Shown here piece by piece: positions 9,501-17,873 of a DNA stretch of 64,000 nucleotides. Position 1 is the stretch's first letter. Each line of letters begins with the position of its first letter. Source of the stretch: 2-01-FULL-49-22 sp036507655 (GTDB lineage Bacteria > Patescibacteriota > Saccharimonadia > Saccharimonadales > UBA10212); assembly GCA_036507655.1 (NCBI GenBank), contig DATCIS010000019.1, positions 1-64,000 on the forward strand. Direction: 5' to 3'. The notes beneath the pieces are model-generated. The model was given only the letters and a program-made list of their open reading frames with translations. It did no database searches and was not told the origin of the DNA. The position numbers and the translations under genes are program-made.

Positions 9501-9684
9501 CGTTAAATTCGAGTGGTCTGGCGGAACAGGCTCATATACGGTCTATCGAAGCAGCGATAATCTTGTCTTGTGCTCTAGCAGTGGGCATGACTGCCAAAGC
9601 ACATTAGCACTAGCCCCCGTTGGCACCCAGGTGTATGTCAAAGATAGTGCAGGTGCGACGGATAACGCTACTGTGCAAAACTAA
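6583..9684 (+). CDS. Class A penicillin-binding protein (PBP1A-like) with C-terminal Ig-like region
   Basis: 1033 residues, bifunctional peptidoglycan synthase. A very basic cytoplasmic tail (1-80) precedes one membrane helix (87-107). The GT51 glycosyltransferase has EDKDFYTHRGFD (166-177, catalytic Glu) and GGSTITQQL (197-205). The transpeptidase has SSFK (450-453), SRN (523-525) and KTGTT (684-688). A long Thr/Ser-rich tail after about 850 carries two Cys-rich and beta-rich Ig-like segments. The start ATG has GGAGATGAG 8 bases upstream. The gene converges on radA with a 9-base gap. The length exceeds the usual 750-850 because of both extensions. Confidence 0.95.
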   Translation: MKIKGFGRPGRPKRRGKPIVTRRGRVLKVNRSLGQKWTAMGEAKTLRKLNRLRGLPKSRLKRVAWRLHPKRVAAYWFSRDGGIMALKITGIAILFFFMLTLGVFAYFRKDLPDIKDISGSSLGGSISYYDRSGKVLLWQDYNAVKRVPVQGEDISKFMKDATVAVEDKDFYTHRGFDLRGITRAAINDIFHRGVRQGGSTITQQLVKLTQDWTQQRTFTRKVKELILAVELERTYTKEEILTGYLNAAPYGGIDYGVQVAAADYFHKSAKDLTLAEAAFLATIPKSPTLYSPYSGEYFNREAFIGRYNYVLDQMVNLGMIDKKQADEAKKVDVLATVQPQQQKYAGIRAPYFVLAAKNEIVTKRAPQGPGKNRPGGWKVITTLDLNLQDLAEKTIQKNRANAARYGADAQALVAEEVKTGQVVALVGGNDFDNPEFGKINYAQWNVSPGSSFKPYDYVSLIENNNAGAGSVLYDVQQPLPGYPCTNKTKPSFGKGPPSGGNCLWNYDFKYPGAESLRYALGGSRNVPAVKAMLSVVPGNETASINKTISTANDLMATPGAYKCYKPGVDTNTATKADETQCYGASAIGDGAYVHLDQHTHGVASISRLGLALPQTYILKIYDSKSETKPLYEWKQLKAGDEGVKQAVRPEAGYIVSDIASDPRASYLSGGRKWHNYKGWKTAIKTGTTNNGFDGLMMGWNTKYAVGSWVGHHTRNKRLTTFMENLTQPLTRDFMLAALDASGAKAENWKEPAGIQHSPAYVVRTHVGNGSIEPSPSTDLFPSWYKPKGATSQNVTLDKVSGKIATNCTPSLAKQTLGGSSAPNAFSVDPFYPPGAGSTTSTATTGTSDDVHSCGDTRPSITLTVDDTNCSNCTFTAFVQAGTHPFNSSNYPQYPGVVNFYVNGQLVSSQPVADPADTISVTYNATSGGSASVTAQIIDSVLYDATSNAVEVNFTGGGGDSLNFDLAKKQGAANVKFEWSGGTGSYTVYRSSDNLVLCSSSGHDCQSTLALAPVGTQVYVKDSAGATDNATVQN

Positions 9685-9693
9685 TAAATATCT

Positions 9694-11076
9694 TTAGTCC
9701 TTCTCTAAGAATGTATTCAGGGCGCTGCGAACATCTGCAACTGGCAATAGAAAGGCCGGTTTTCCCTGTCTCGAGCGAGCGGTGCGAGTCGTGGGATTAC
9801 CTGATCGCATAACCGGGCCGATAGCCGCTTCAAATCCGAGCTTTTTGGCTTCTGCTAAGCGCTTTTCCAAAAAAGGGACGTGCCGCACTTCGCCTGAAAG
9901 CCCGACTTCGCCAAAAACCACGGCGTTCTTCTTTAGTTGCATGCCTTTAGCCGCGCTGGCAATCGCCATACACACCGCCAAATCAGCCGCCGGCTCAGTC
10001 AGCCGGATCCCACCGACGATGTTGACATAAATATCGCGGTCGGCAAGTTTGAGTTTGGTGCGCCGCTCAAGCATGGCAATCAGCAAGTTCACGCGATTTA
10101 TGTCAATGCCACTGGCTGTACGCTTGGGGTAGCCATAATTTGTCCGATTTACCAGCGCTTGGACCTCCACCAACAGCGGCCGGCTGCCTTCCATGGTGGC
10201 ATGAACTACCGAGCCATCACTGGCCTGGCGCTCGGCCAAGAGCGCCTCTGAGGGGTTGCTAACCGCCTGTATGCCTTTATCTGTCATCTCAAAAATTCCA
10301 GCTTCGGTTGTGGCGCCGTAGCGGTTTTTAACCGCCCTGAGAATTTTGAACCCGCCGTAACGATCACCCTCGAGCTGTAATACCACATCTACGATGTGTT
10401 CGAGCACTTTAGGACCGGCAATCGAGCCCTCTTTCGTGACGTGACCGACCAAGACCAGAGCCGTGTTCGTAGATTTGGCAGCCGCGCTCAAAAGCTGCGT
10501 ACTATTTGTAACCTGGCTGATGGTGCCGGCGGCCGATGCAATCTCGTTAACGGCTATTGACTGGACAGAATCAATAATTACTACGTCGAAATCATCGGAA
10601 GCTATGGTGGTAGCGATATCGTTCGTAACCGTCGAAACAGCTAACTGAAGTGTTTCGGCCTTTGTTCCTAGCCTGTCGGCGCGTAGAGCTATCTGCTGGC
10701 CAGACTCTTCACCGCTAACGTATAAGACTTTTTGCTCATCGGCAATATTATTGGCGATCTGCAGCAGAAGCGTACTTTTGCCCATTCCCGGCTGTCCGGC
10801 CAACAGATTAACGCTACCGGCCACCAGCCCACCACCCAAAACATCATCAACATCGACACTTTTGGTAGAAATTCTCTTTGTCCTGGTAATCGCTGCCTGA
10901 GCAACCGACTCAATATTAAGCCGTTTGCCGCTCGTGCCAGCGGTAGATGTGCTAACCTCGATTTGCTCTTGGAGCGTATTCCACTCGCTACAAACACGGC
11001 AACGGCCGGTCCAGGTGGTACTTAGGGCGCCACAATTACTACAAACATACCTAACCCCCAAAGACCTTTTCGCCAT
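9694..11076 (-). CDS. radA: DNA repair protein RadA
   Basis: 460 residues, full length. This RecA-like branch-migration ATPase acts in recombination. It has an N-terminal C4 zinc finger (Cys 12, 15, 26, 29), Walker A GQPGMGKS (94-101), the RadA-specific KNRYG motif near 250, and a C-terminal Lon-protease-like domain with GEVGLSGEVRHV. A TAAACT box lies 6 bases before the ATG without a Shine-Dalgarno site, so it may be leaderless. It follows the HExxH protein gene by 17 bases. Confidence 0.96.
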   Translation of the reverse strand: MAKRSLGVRYVCSNCGALSTTWTGRCRVCSEWNTLQEQIEVSTSTAGTSGKRLNIESVAQAAITRTKRISTKSVDVDDVLGGGLVAGSVNLLAGQPGMGKSTLLLQIANNIADEQKVLYVSGEESGQQIALRADRLGTKAETLQLAVSTVTNDIATTIASDDFDVVIIDSVQSIAVNEIASAAGTISQVTNSTQLLSAAAKSTNTALVLVGHVTKEGSIAGPKVLEHIVDVVLQLEGDRYGGFKILRAVKNRYGATTEAGIFEMTDKGIQAVSNPSEALLAERQASDGSVVHATMEGSRPLLVEVQALVNRTNYGYPKRTASGIDINRVNLLIAMLERRTKLKLADRDIYVNIVGGIRLTEPAADLAVCMAIASAAKGMQLKKNAVVFGEVGLSGEVRHVPFLEKRLAEAKKLGFEAAIGPVMRSGNPTTRTARSRQGKPAFLLPVADVRSALNTFLEKD

Positions 11077-11093
11077 AGCAACAGTTTAGCAGA

Positions 11094-12077
11094 CTAATTT
11101 GCAGACTGCGGTGAAAGACTGGTATCAAGAGACTCGTATAAACTACTTAATTCGGCGGCTAATTCGTTATGGAGCGCAACCAATCTGTTATATTCGGCAA
11201 TATCGCTTTTTAGTTGGATAATACCGGCATTATAGTCGTTTACTGCCGCGTTAAAAGCCGTCACGGCAGCATTATATTCATTGACTCGCCCAGACACCCG
11301 CAGGCTATTCAGATGCCTTCTATCGGCTTCAAGCTGGTCGAGTTGGCTGCTCAAGGCCTGCTCTTGGTTGTCTATCTTGTCCTTCAGAGTAGCCAGTTGC
11401 TGCTCGTAATCCTTGATCTTAGCTATGCGACTGGAGAATTCGTCAGCATATTTACTGGCAAAAGCTACAACCGCCGAGCGGTTAGTGAAATAGCGCTGGT
11501 AATATGTCTCAAGCTCGGTATTTAGCACGCCTATCTCAGTTGCAAAGATTGAATGCATCTCATTTAGTAGTTCGTCTGGTTCGGTCTGTTTATAGGTATC
11601 GATGGTCTCGAGAACTCTTTTATCATTAAGGTTGTTGGTATAAAAATCATTCAAGAGCCCGTTAATACGTTGCTTCTCGCTCTGATTAAGGCGATCGTAA
11701 GCAGCGTGCAGCATTTCATGTGCCGCGGTGACCTCGACCACGCCGCTGAGCCTCGTGTCCTGAACGTTATAGATATAAATCACGCTGCTAAAGCTTGAGT
11801 GGTAACAACCAAGCACAATCGTTCGCTCAAAGCTCGGACAGGCTTGACGGAAAGCGGCGGCTTCTTCGATTAAATCAGGATGAGTGACATAAAATATGTG
11901 CTCGGCATCATCTGTCATAGTATCAGCTTTGGCAATAGCCGTTATTTCTGGTGGCGGGGTGTAATTTCTGAGCCTCAGCCAATCCTCTATGGCCTGCAGA
12001 TTAAACAGGCCAAATATCAGAAGCGCTAAGACTACCAGGCTTGTTAACCCTACAAATACCCGCCTGAATCCGCTCAT
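11094..12077 (-). CDS. Membrane-anchored HExxH protein with C-terminal coiled coil
   Basis: 327 residues. One N-terminal membrane helix (about 8-26) would place the rest outside the cell. The segment TAAHEMLHAAYDRL contains HEMLH (120-124), a zincin-like zinc-binding motif. Residues around 205-325 form a long heptad-rich coiled coil. This suggests a cell-surface metallopeptidase or a peptidoglycan-associated protein, but no third zinc ligand can be assigned with confidence. AGGA precedes the ATG by 5 bases. It is probably co-transcribed with radA. Confidence 0.65.
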   Translation of the reverse strand: MSGFRRVFVGLTSLVVLALLIFGLFNLQAIEDWLRLRNYTPPPEITAIAKADTMTDDAEHIFYVTHPDLIEEAAAFRQACPSFERTIVLGCYHSSFSSVIYIYNVQDTRLSGVVEVTAAHEMLHAAYDRLNQSEKQRINGLLNDFYTNNLNDKRVLETIDTYKQTEPDELLNEMHSIFATEIGVLNTELETYYQRYFTNRSAVVAFASKYADEFSSRIAKIKDYEQQLATLKDKIDNQEQALSSQLDQLEADRRHLNSLRVSGRVNEYNAAVTAFNAAVNDYNAGIIQLKSDIAEYNRLVALHNELAAELSSLYESLDTSLSPQSAN

Positions 12078-12156
12078 GATTGTCCTACTAGTATATCAAT
12101 GTCAGAGCCAGCCATTTCTTTGGCGACGCGGCCGGAGAAAGACCAATGGCGAGCGA

Positions 12157-14652
12157 CTATTCATTCTTGGATGAATAAGCCAGCTCAGGTTCTTTTCGCT
12201 TCTGTGATTTCTTAACCGCTACAGATACAACGTCACCCTTGTGGAAAGTATCCTCCAACAGGCCGGCAGCAATCGCGTCTTCCAGAGTTTCCTGTAGCAA
12301 ACGGCGCATCGGCCGGGCACCGTTATGCGCGTCGTAGCCTTTCTCAAGCAGATAGTCTTTGGCTGTTTTATTCACCTGCAGGCCGATGCCTTTTTTGACA
12401 AGACGGCTGCGTAGATCGTCAAGCTGTAAGTCTAAAATCCTCAAAGCGTCTTTCTTGGTTAGGGCGCGGAAGACGATTATCTTATCGATACGGTTCAGTA
12501 GTTCAGGCCTCATCATTCTTTTAATCTCGTCCAGGACTTTTGTCTTGTTAGCGTCGTGCAGCTCATCAAGATTGTCCAGATCAGCAGCGCTAATAGCCGA
12601 GAAGCCAAAACTGGCCTCTTTTTGCAGTTTTTCGGCGCCGAGGTTACTGGTCATGATAATGATTGTATTCGTAAAGTCGATCTTACGGCCTTTGGCATCA
12701 CTTAAAACACCGTCTTCAAGGATTTGCAGTAGAATATTGAAGACTTCCGGGTGGGCCTTCTCGATTTCGTCGAACAGCACTACGCTGTATGGCTGATGAC
12801 GGATTTTATCCGTCAGCCGGCCGCCGTCGTCATAACCTACGTACCCGGCCGGTGCGCCGACTAACCTGGCAACCGTGTGATGCTCACTAAATTCACTCAT
12901 GTCGATTTTGACCAGCGTTTCTTCCGAACCGAAGAACTCGCGGGCCAGCACACGGGCTAATTCTGTCTTGCCAACACCCGTCGGGCCAAGAAAAATAAAT
13001 GAACCAATCGGCCTTTTTTCAGACGAGATACCGCTGCGTGAGCGGCGGACGGCCCGGGCTACGGTAGACACCGCTTCATCTTGGCCGATGATGTGCTTGC
13101 TCAAATTCTTCTCTAAACTAACAAGATACTTCGCCTCGGCGCGAATCACCTTGGTTACCGGAACACCTGTCATCCGTGATACGGTTTCAGCCACATCATC
13201 TGCGGACAAAGTTATCGGTTTACCAGCTTTGTGTGTCTTCTCAAGCTCTTTCATCTTTTCGTTAAGTTGGCTGGCAATCTGCTTTTCGCGCGCCGCTTTT
13301 TCATAATCTTCGGCATCAACCGCGTCTTCAATTCGTCCATTGACCAGTTTAAGTTCTTTTTGCAGCTGCCGCAGCTCGGGCGGAGTCTTACCCTTGTTTA
13401 CTCGCAGGTAGGCGGCTGTTTCATCCAGCAAATCGATAGCCTTATCCGGCATATAGCGGTCATTAATGTAACGGCGAGCGAATTGGACGGTGTCATCCAG
13501 CACTTCGTCATCAACCTTGACGCCGTGGAATTCCTCGTAGTATTTGCGCAAGCCCTTCAGAATAGCCAAAGTCTCAGACGGAGTGGCTTCAGGCACTTGG
13601 ACCGGCTGGAAACGGCGTTCCAAGGCCGCATCTTTTTCGACGTGGCGGGTATATTCATCGGTAGTTGTTGCACCAACTAAGCGGATTTTGCCACGAGCCA
13701 GGCTCGGTTTGAGTATGTTGCCGGCATCCATTGAGCCTTCGGCAGCGCCGGCACCGACGATTAGGTGTAGCTCGTCAACGAAAACGATGGTTTCTTTGTC
13801 ATTCTCGAGCTCGGCGATGACTTTCTTGAGACGGTCTTCGAACTCTCCGCGGTACTTAGTACCGGCAATCATACCGGCCAAGTCCAATGTAATAATTCGC
13901 TTGTTTAACAGGCTATCGGGCACTTCTTCATTGATGATGCGTTGGGCAATACCCTCAACGATGGCTGTCTTTCCAACGCCAGGTTCGCCGATGAGCACCG
14001 GATTATTCTTGGTGCGGCGGTTCAGAATGGTAATTACACGGCGGATTTGGGCTTCACGGCCGACTACTGGGTCTAGTTTGTTTTTACGCGCCAAATCGGT
14101 CATATCAGTGCCAAAGAATTCGAGTGTAGTTCTTCGCCCGCTTTTGCCCCGCCGGCGACCGGTGGCTCCGGATCTGTCATCTTCGTATTGCTGACGGTTA
14201 AGAAACTGTTCGACTTCGCCGCTCAGACGGTCGATATCCACCCCCATATCGCGCAGTAGAGTGGTAGCCCGGGCGTTCTTCTGGCTCAAAATGCTGTACA
14301 AGATGTGTTCTGTACCGCAGTAATCCTGATTAAATTCCTGGGCGATTTCCCAAGCCATCTTCAAAGTTAACTTGGCGGTTTCGGATAGACCTTTACCGCC
14401 CATGTTAATAACTAGAGTCTTTGGTGTCAGATTAAGAGCCAAGCGCGCTCTGTCTAAATTAACGCCAACTCCTTCTAAAATTTTCGAACCCATTGAGCCC
14501 TCCTGGGCTAATACTCCTAGCAGCAGATGCTCGGTGCCAATGTAAGCGCTGCCCGATGCCCGGGCAATGGCGTCAGCGTGTTTTAATGAATGCAACGCGT
14601 TATTAGTCAAATGGCTTAAAAATTCTTGAAAATCCGGTGAATTTGGAATCAT
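12157..14652 (-). CDS. clpC: Clp protease ATPase ClpC
   Basis: 831 residues, Hsp100 unfoldase that feeds ClpP. Two Clp_N repeats (about 5-145) precede the first AAA+ domain with GEPGVGKT (222-229). A UVR-like middle segment (DAEDYEKAAREKQIASQLNEKMKEL) is followed by the second AAA+ domain with GPTGVGKTE and a C-terminal D2-small domain. The middle domain marks ClpC rather than ClpB or ClpA. It is expressed from a promoter overlapped by a perfect CIRCE element, so HrcA control as a heat-shock gene is expected. No clpP is in the window. Confidence 0.96.
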   Translation of the reverse strand: MIPNSPDFQEFLSHLTNNALHSLKHADAIARASGSAYIGTEHLLLGVLAQEGSMGSKILEGVGVNLDRARLALNLTPKTLVINMGGKGLSETAKLTLKMAWEIAQEFNQDYCGTEHILYSILSQKNARATTLLRDMGVDIDRLSGEVEQFLNRQQYEDDRSGATGRRRGKSGRRTTLEFFGTDMTDLARKNKLDPVVGREAQIRRVITILNRRTKNNPVLIGEPGVGKTAIVEGIAQRIINEEVPDSLLNKRIITLDLAGMIAGTKYRGEFEDRLKKVIAELENDKETIVFVDELHLIVGAGAAEGSMDAGNILKPSLARGKIRLVGATTTDEYTRHVEKDAALERRFQPVQVPEATPSETLAILKGLRKYYEEFHGVKVDDEVLDDTVQFARRYINDRYMPDKAIDLLDETAAYLRVNKGKTPPELRQLQKELKLVNGRIEDAVDAEDYEKAAREKQIASQLNEKMKELEKTHKAGKPITLSADDVAETVSRMTGVPVTKVIRAEAKYLVSLEKNLSKHIIGQDEAVSTVARAVRRSRSGISSEKRPIGSFIFLGPTGVGKTELARVLAREFFGSEETLVKIDMSEFSEHHTVARLVGAPAGYVGYDDGGRLTDKIRHQPYSVVLFDEIEKAHPEVFNILLQILEDGVLSDAKGRKIDFTNTIIIMTSNLGAEKLQKEASFGFSAISAADLDNLDELHDANKTKVLDEIKRMMRPELLNRIDKIIVFRALTKKDALRILDLQLDDLRSRLVKKGIGLQVNKTAKDYLLEKGYDAHNGARPMRRLLQETLEDAIAAGLLEDTFHKGDVVSVAVKKSQKRKEPELAYSSKNE

Positions 14653-14676
14653 AAATAAATTTTACTCCGTAAAATT

Positions 14677-14729
14677 TAGCTGTTAGCCGATAGCCGTTAG
14701 CTAATAGCTAGCAGCTAATCGCTAATAGA
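14677..14729. repeat. GCTAT/GCCGATAGC-type tandem repeat upstream of clpC
   Basis: Degenerate units of TTAGC, GATAGCC and TAATAGC repeat for about 50 bases in the clpC 5' leader. The same units recur at 21626-21706 and, in frame, within gatA at 30155-30187. Confidence 0.6.
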
Positions 14730-14743
14730 TATTGTAGCACAAA

Positions 14744-14770
14744 TTAGCACTCGTCAAGTTAGAGTGCTAA
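14744..14770. promoter_or_regulatory. CIRCE element (HrcA operator) of clpC
   Basis: A perfect TTAGCACTC-N9-GAGTGCTAA inverted repeat. On the minus strand a TTGACG -35 hexamer lies in the N9 loop and a TACAAT -10 box follows 15 bases later, so HrcA binding would block clpC transcription. The element also sits just upstream of the plus-strand gene at 14819. Confidence 0.93.
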
Positions 14771-14783
14771 CTTGGGCTTATGC

Positions 14784-14812
14784 TTGCTATATCTCGGGTC
14801 GAGACTGATAAT
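14784..14812 (+). promoter_or_regulatory. Promoter of the orphan gene at 14819
   Basis: TTGCTA (14784-14789), a 17-base spacer and GATAAT (14807-14812) end 6 bases before the GTG start. Transcription would begin almost at the start codon. Confidence 0.5.
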
Positions 14813-14818
14813 TGAGAT

Positions 14819-15292
14819 GTGAATTCAGGCGAAGTTTCAAGAGGTATCCCCGAAGCTGAAAAAGCAGCGGCTTATGATTTCTGTGAGTATATTAGGCACG
14901 CAGCCGAGCTAACCGAACAGGCAAAACGGCTTGAATTGATAGCCCAAAGAGCCGGGTCAAATGTCATACAGAAAAGTATGTTTGGTAATTTACCTTTTGT
15001 GCTCAGTATTGATATCCCGTCAAGTACGGAGGCTTTCACCGTCCGAGATGATGATGTTATTGAGGAGCAACCGGCGGGTTTCGTGGCTACTGAAATACGG
15101 AGCGTCAGCGAGCATGGTGTTGAGTTTTATAATCGCAACACTGAAATCTGGCTTAAATTAAAGGGTTTTGAATTCGAAGTCTTTCCGGTTTTCGACGAAC
15201 AGCAACCTGACACAGGGGGAATGGCCGAAGATTTACTGGATGCAGCCCGAGAATCTAGTAAAGGTCTTGACCACTCCGACGACCTTGCCTAA
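14819..15292 (+). CDS. Hypothetical protein (157 aa), not recognised
   Basis: 157 acidic residues starting at GTG, with a promoter -10 box 6 bases upstream and no Shine-Dalgarno site. There is no signal peptide or membrane helix. The N-terminal third is helical (AEKAAAYDFCEYIRHAAELTEQAKRLE); the middle looks like mixed beta strands. No family is recognised. The codon use resembles its neighbours and the end overlaps the convergent nusA stop by 4 bases, which argues for a real gene. Its position beyond the CIRCE element raises the possibility of shared stress control. Confidence 0.6.
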   Translation: MNSGEVSRGIPEAEKAAAYDFCEYIRHAAELTEQAKRLELIAQRAGSNVIQKSMFGNLPFVLSIDIPSSTEAFTVRDDDVIEEQPAGFVATEIRSVSEHGVEFYNRNTEIWLKLKGFEFEVFPVFDEQQPDTGGMAEDLLDAARESSKGLDHSDDLA

Positions 15293-16530
15293 TCCTGTGT
15301 CTCTTTTTCGTCTTTTACTTCTTTTTTCTGTTTACTGTCACCTGTAACCTGTCCGCTACCCTCGGTGCCGTGTTCTTCGATGGCCTCGAGCAGGGAGCTT
15401 TCCATATCGGTCTTCTTTTTTACTTGCTGGACAACTGGCTTGGATTCAACTCCCGGTTGGATTTCCTCGGGCTTTTCTCTAACACCCTCGGCTTTCTCGG
15501 CCTCGACATCCAGCTCGTAGCCAGTCAACTTACCGGCTAATCGGACATTTTGGCCAGCTTTACCAATAGCTACACTAAGTTGGTCTTCCGGCACAATTAC
15601 TGTGGCTTTCCGGCTTTTTTCATCGACTTTTACACGCGTCACATTGGCCGGTTTCATAGCATTAGCAATAAATGTCGCTAAATCATCATCCCAAACGACA
15701 ATATCTATCATCTCCTGGCTGCCGATTTCATCACGCACGGCATTGATACGGGTACCATGCCCGCCAACGAAAGTACCCACTGGGTCAATCCCCGGCACGT
15801 TACTGGAGACGGCGATTTTGGAACGGATTCCGGCTTCTCGGGCAATGGCTTTAATTTCGACAGCATCGCCACCCATCTCTGGCACCTCGGCGCGGAAAAG
15901 CTGTTCAACAAACTCTTTAGCCCCACGGCTAACAATCAACTGCGGGCCACGGACGCTTTTCTCGACCTCTTTCAGATAAAACTTCAGGCGTTGGCCGGGG
16001 TGATAATGCTCACCCTGAATCTGATCGCTGATTGGCATAATACCCTGACCACGGCCAAGCTCAACCCTTATCAATCGGCCCTCAACCCGGCTGACTATGC
16101 CGTTAACAACTGTGCCGACTTTATCTTCAAACTCGCTCAAAACAATCTCGCGTTCGGCTTCGCGCAATCGCTGTAAAATAACTTGCTTGGCTGTCTGGGC
16201 CGCTACGCGGCCAAACTCTTTGACATTTTGAATCATCTCCACTGTCTCACCGACTTTGGCGTTTTTACGCACGGCTTGGGCTTCAGCCAAGCTAATCTGC
16301 ATATTAGGGTCTTCAACATTCTCAACCACCTCTTTGCTGAGATAAACAGTAACTTCGCCGGTATTTAAATTCATGGTCGCCCGGACTTCCTGGTCGCGGT
16401 CGCCGTAATCACGCCGCCAAGCGGCAGCCAAGGCCTGTTGCACGATATCTTGCACCTGCTCTTCCGGCAGATTTTTCTCTTCGGCAATGACTTTAATTGC
16501 CTGGGCCAGTTGTTTGAAATCCATCTCCAT
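15289..16530 (-). CDS. nusA: Transcription termination/antitermination factor NusA
   Basis: 413 residues. NusA binds RNA polymerase and RNA to modulate pausing and termination. The N-terminal polymerase-binding domain, an S1 domain (GTVVNGIVSRVEGRLIRVELGRGQGIMP) and two KH domains (GTRINAVRDEIGSQEMIDIV and LSVAIGKAGQNVRLAGKLTGYEL) are present. The last 75 residues are a charged low-complexity tail. AAGGAG lies 10 bases before the ATG. A terminator hairpin directly upstream separates it from the aminopeptidase gene and may allow feedback. Confidence 0.95.
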   Translation of the reverse strand: MEMDFKQLAQAIKVIAEEKNLPEEQVQDIVQQALAAAWRRDYGDRDQEVRATMNLNTGEVTVYLSKEVVENVEDPNMQISLAEAQAVRKNAKVGETVEMIQNVKEFGRVAAQTAKQVILQRLREAEREIVLSEFEDKVGTVVNGIVSRVEGRLIRVELGRGQGIMPISDQIQGEHYHPGQRLKFYLKEVEKSVRGPQLIVSRGAKEFVEQLFRAEVPEMGGDAVEIKAIAREAGIRSKIAVSSNVPGIDPVGTFVGGHGTRINAVRDEIGSQEMIDIVVWDDDLATFIANAMKPANVTRVKVDEKSRKATVIVPEDQLSVAIGKAGQNVRLAGKLTGYELDVEAEKAEGVREKPEEIQPGVESKPVVQQVKKKTDMESSLLEAIEEHGTEGSGQVTGDSKQKKEVKDEKETQD

Positions 16531-16547
16531 TTTTTATCTCCTTTCAA

Positions 16548-16573
16548 GAAAAAAGCCGACCTGAATCGGTCGG
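16548..16573 (-). terminator. Intrinsic terminator or attenuator just upstream of nusA
   Basis: On the minus strand CCGACC-GATTCA-GGTCGG is followed by C and six T residues. The nusA ribosome-binding site begins immediately after the T run, so nusA must either have its own promoter very close by or be read through this hairpin. Confidence 0.75.
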
Positions 16574-16614
16574 ACACTCATAGGAGGTTACCACACTATT
16601 GCTTCTACATCAAG

Positions 16615-17826
16615 CTAAACCGTAAATTGACCTTTTTGGTAGATGACTAACTCTTTACCGTTCTCTAAATTTGCGGTAACCGTCCGATCGGTAGTGGAAA
16701 TCACGTCTGTGTGTGTTACTGAATCGTTAAAACCCAGCTTTTTTAAGACCGTCTTAGAGACATTAGACGAATGTTTTGAGTAGGTATCTTCGAATGATTT
16801 ACCAACTGCTATGTGCATATTACCGTAGGGACCGCCCATGTTTTCGTCGTAGAGCTCTTCAGCCATCGGTTTTGTTATTCGAGATAAACGTTTGTCTGTT
16901 AGCGAGAACTCGCCCAGCTGCGATGAGCCTTTGTCAGTGTTGAGTAATTCCTTAAAGAACTTCTCGTTTCTGGTGGCCGAAACTTTAATAACTCTACCGG
17001 CCTTAAAATGAAGTTCTATGCCTTCTACCCTGGGGCCGTATTTAGCAACCGGATTATTAAATCGTGCCCAACCTTCGGTGCCGCGCCAATCAGGCGATGT
17101 GAAAACTTCGAAACTAGGGATATTCCGACCGCCACCGCCCAGCCACTTACGATCCTTACCAATATTAATTCGTATGTCTGCGTCCCGACCGACTACGTGA
17201 ATTTTGATGATTTTCAGGTCTGTTAATTTCTTAGCGACTCGATTGACCTCGGCGCTGACCTTCTTCCACTTAGCCACCGGATCGGCGTAATCTAAATAAC
17301 AGGCCTTGATAATCTGGTCCCAATATTCTTTTGGGCTCAAGCCGGCTTCTTTAGCCATGGCGGGTGTTCCGTTAAGTGCTAACGTCCAGGTGTGTTTTCC
17401 GGCGTTTTCTTTTCGGTCTATCCATTCAATGAGCTTCTTTTTACTTTTTTGCTCTAAAAGCATCTTCTTAGGATCGACTCTGTCCAACTCACGTGTATTA
17501 TGATCGCCTAGTATCGCTATTCGATGGTCTATATCAGCTACTAGCCCCTTATAAAAATTTTCCGGGAAGAAGGTTAGTTGCTCGTCAGTCGCATTTTTAT
17601 ACTTATATCGGTCCCAACCGCTCATATCGTCAACTATAAGGCTGACGACATGCCCGCCACGATCGAAAACTGCCTTCCGTATCGCCCGGTAAAATGGTAG
17701 AGCCGACAGGGGCGTGGTCAAATAAACGAAATCGCCTTTTTTAATACCTTTGCCACCCCAAAGTGCAAAATTGACCAAAACTTTGGCATACTTCTCAAGA
17801 ACCTCATCTGACGGCCGGTAACTCAT
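16615..17826 (-). CDS. M29-family aminopeptidase
   Basis: 403 residues from MSYRPSDEVLEKYAKVLVNFALWGGKGIKKGD. This N-terminus, the GTEGWARFNNPVAKYGPRVEGIELHFKAGRV region and the C-terminal FNDSVTHTDVISTTDRTV block match the thermophilic (M29) metallo-aminopeptidases that trim free N-termini in the cytoplasm. The start is chosen because TATAAT lies 6 bases upstream of this ATG. The longer frame would place that promoter in the coding region. The triple palindrome at 17874-17911 lies about 50 bases upstream and is a likely operator. Confidence 0.88.
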   Translation of the reverse strand: MSYRPSDEVLEKYAKVLVNFALWGGKGIKKGDFVYLTTPLSALPFYRAIRKAVFDRGGHVVSLIVDDMSGWDRYKYKNATDEQLTFFPENFYKGLVADIDHRIAILGDHNTRELDRVDPKKMLLEQKSKKKLIEWIDRKENAGKHTWTLALNGTPAMAKEAGLSPKEYWDQIIKACYLDYADPVAKWKKVSAEVNRVAKKLTDLKIIKIHVVGRDADIRINIGKDRKWLGGGGRNIPSFEVFTSPDWRGTEGWARFNNPVAKYGPRVEGIELHFKAGRVIKVSATRNEKFFKELLNTDKGSSQLGEFSLTDKRLSRITKPMAEELYDENMGGPYGNMHIAVGKSFEDTYSKHSSNVSKTVLKKLGFNDSVTHTDVISTTDRTVTANLENGKELVIYQKGQFTV

Positions 17827-17873
17827 CAGCCAATTATACCCCAACTGATGAACTAGCAAACATTTATCCCCCT

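Noticed and set aside
13231..13680. Long plus-strand frames opposite clpC, gatB and nusA
   Set aside because: They mirror the codon pattern of well-conserved genes and have no promoter or ribosome-binding site.
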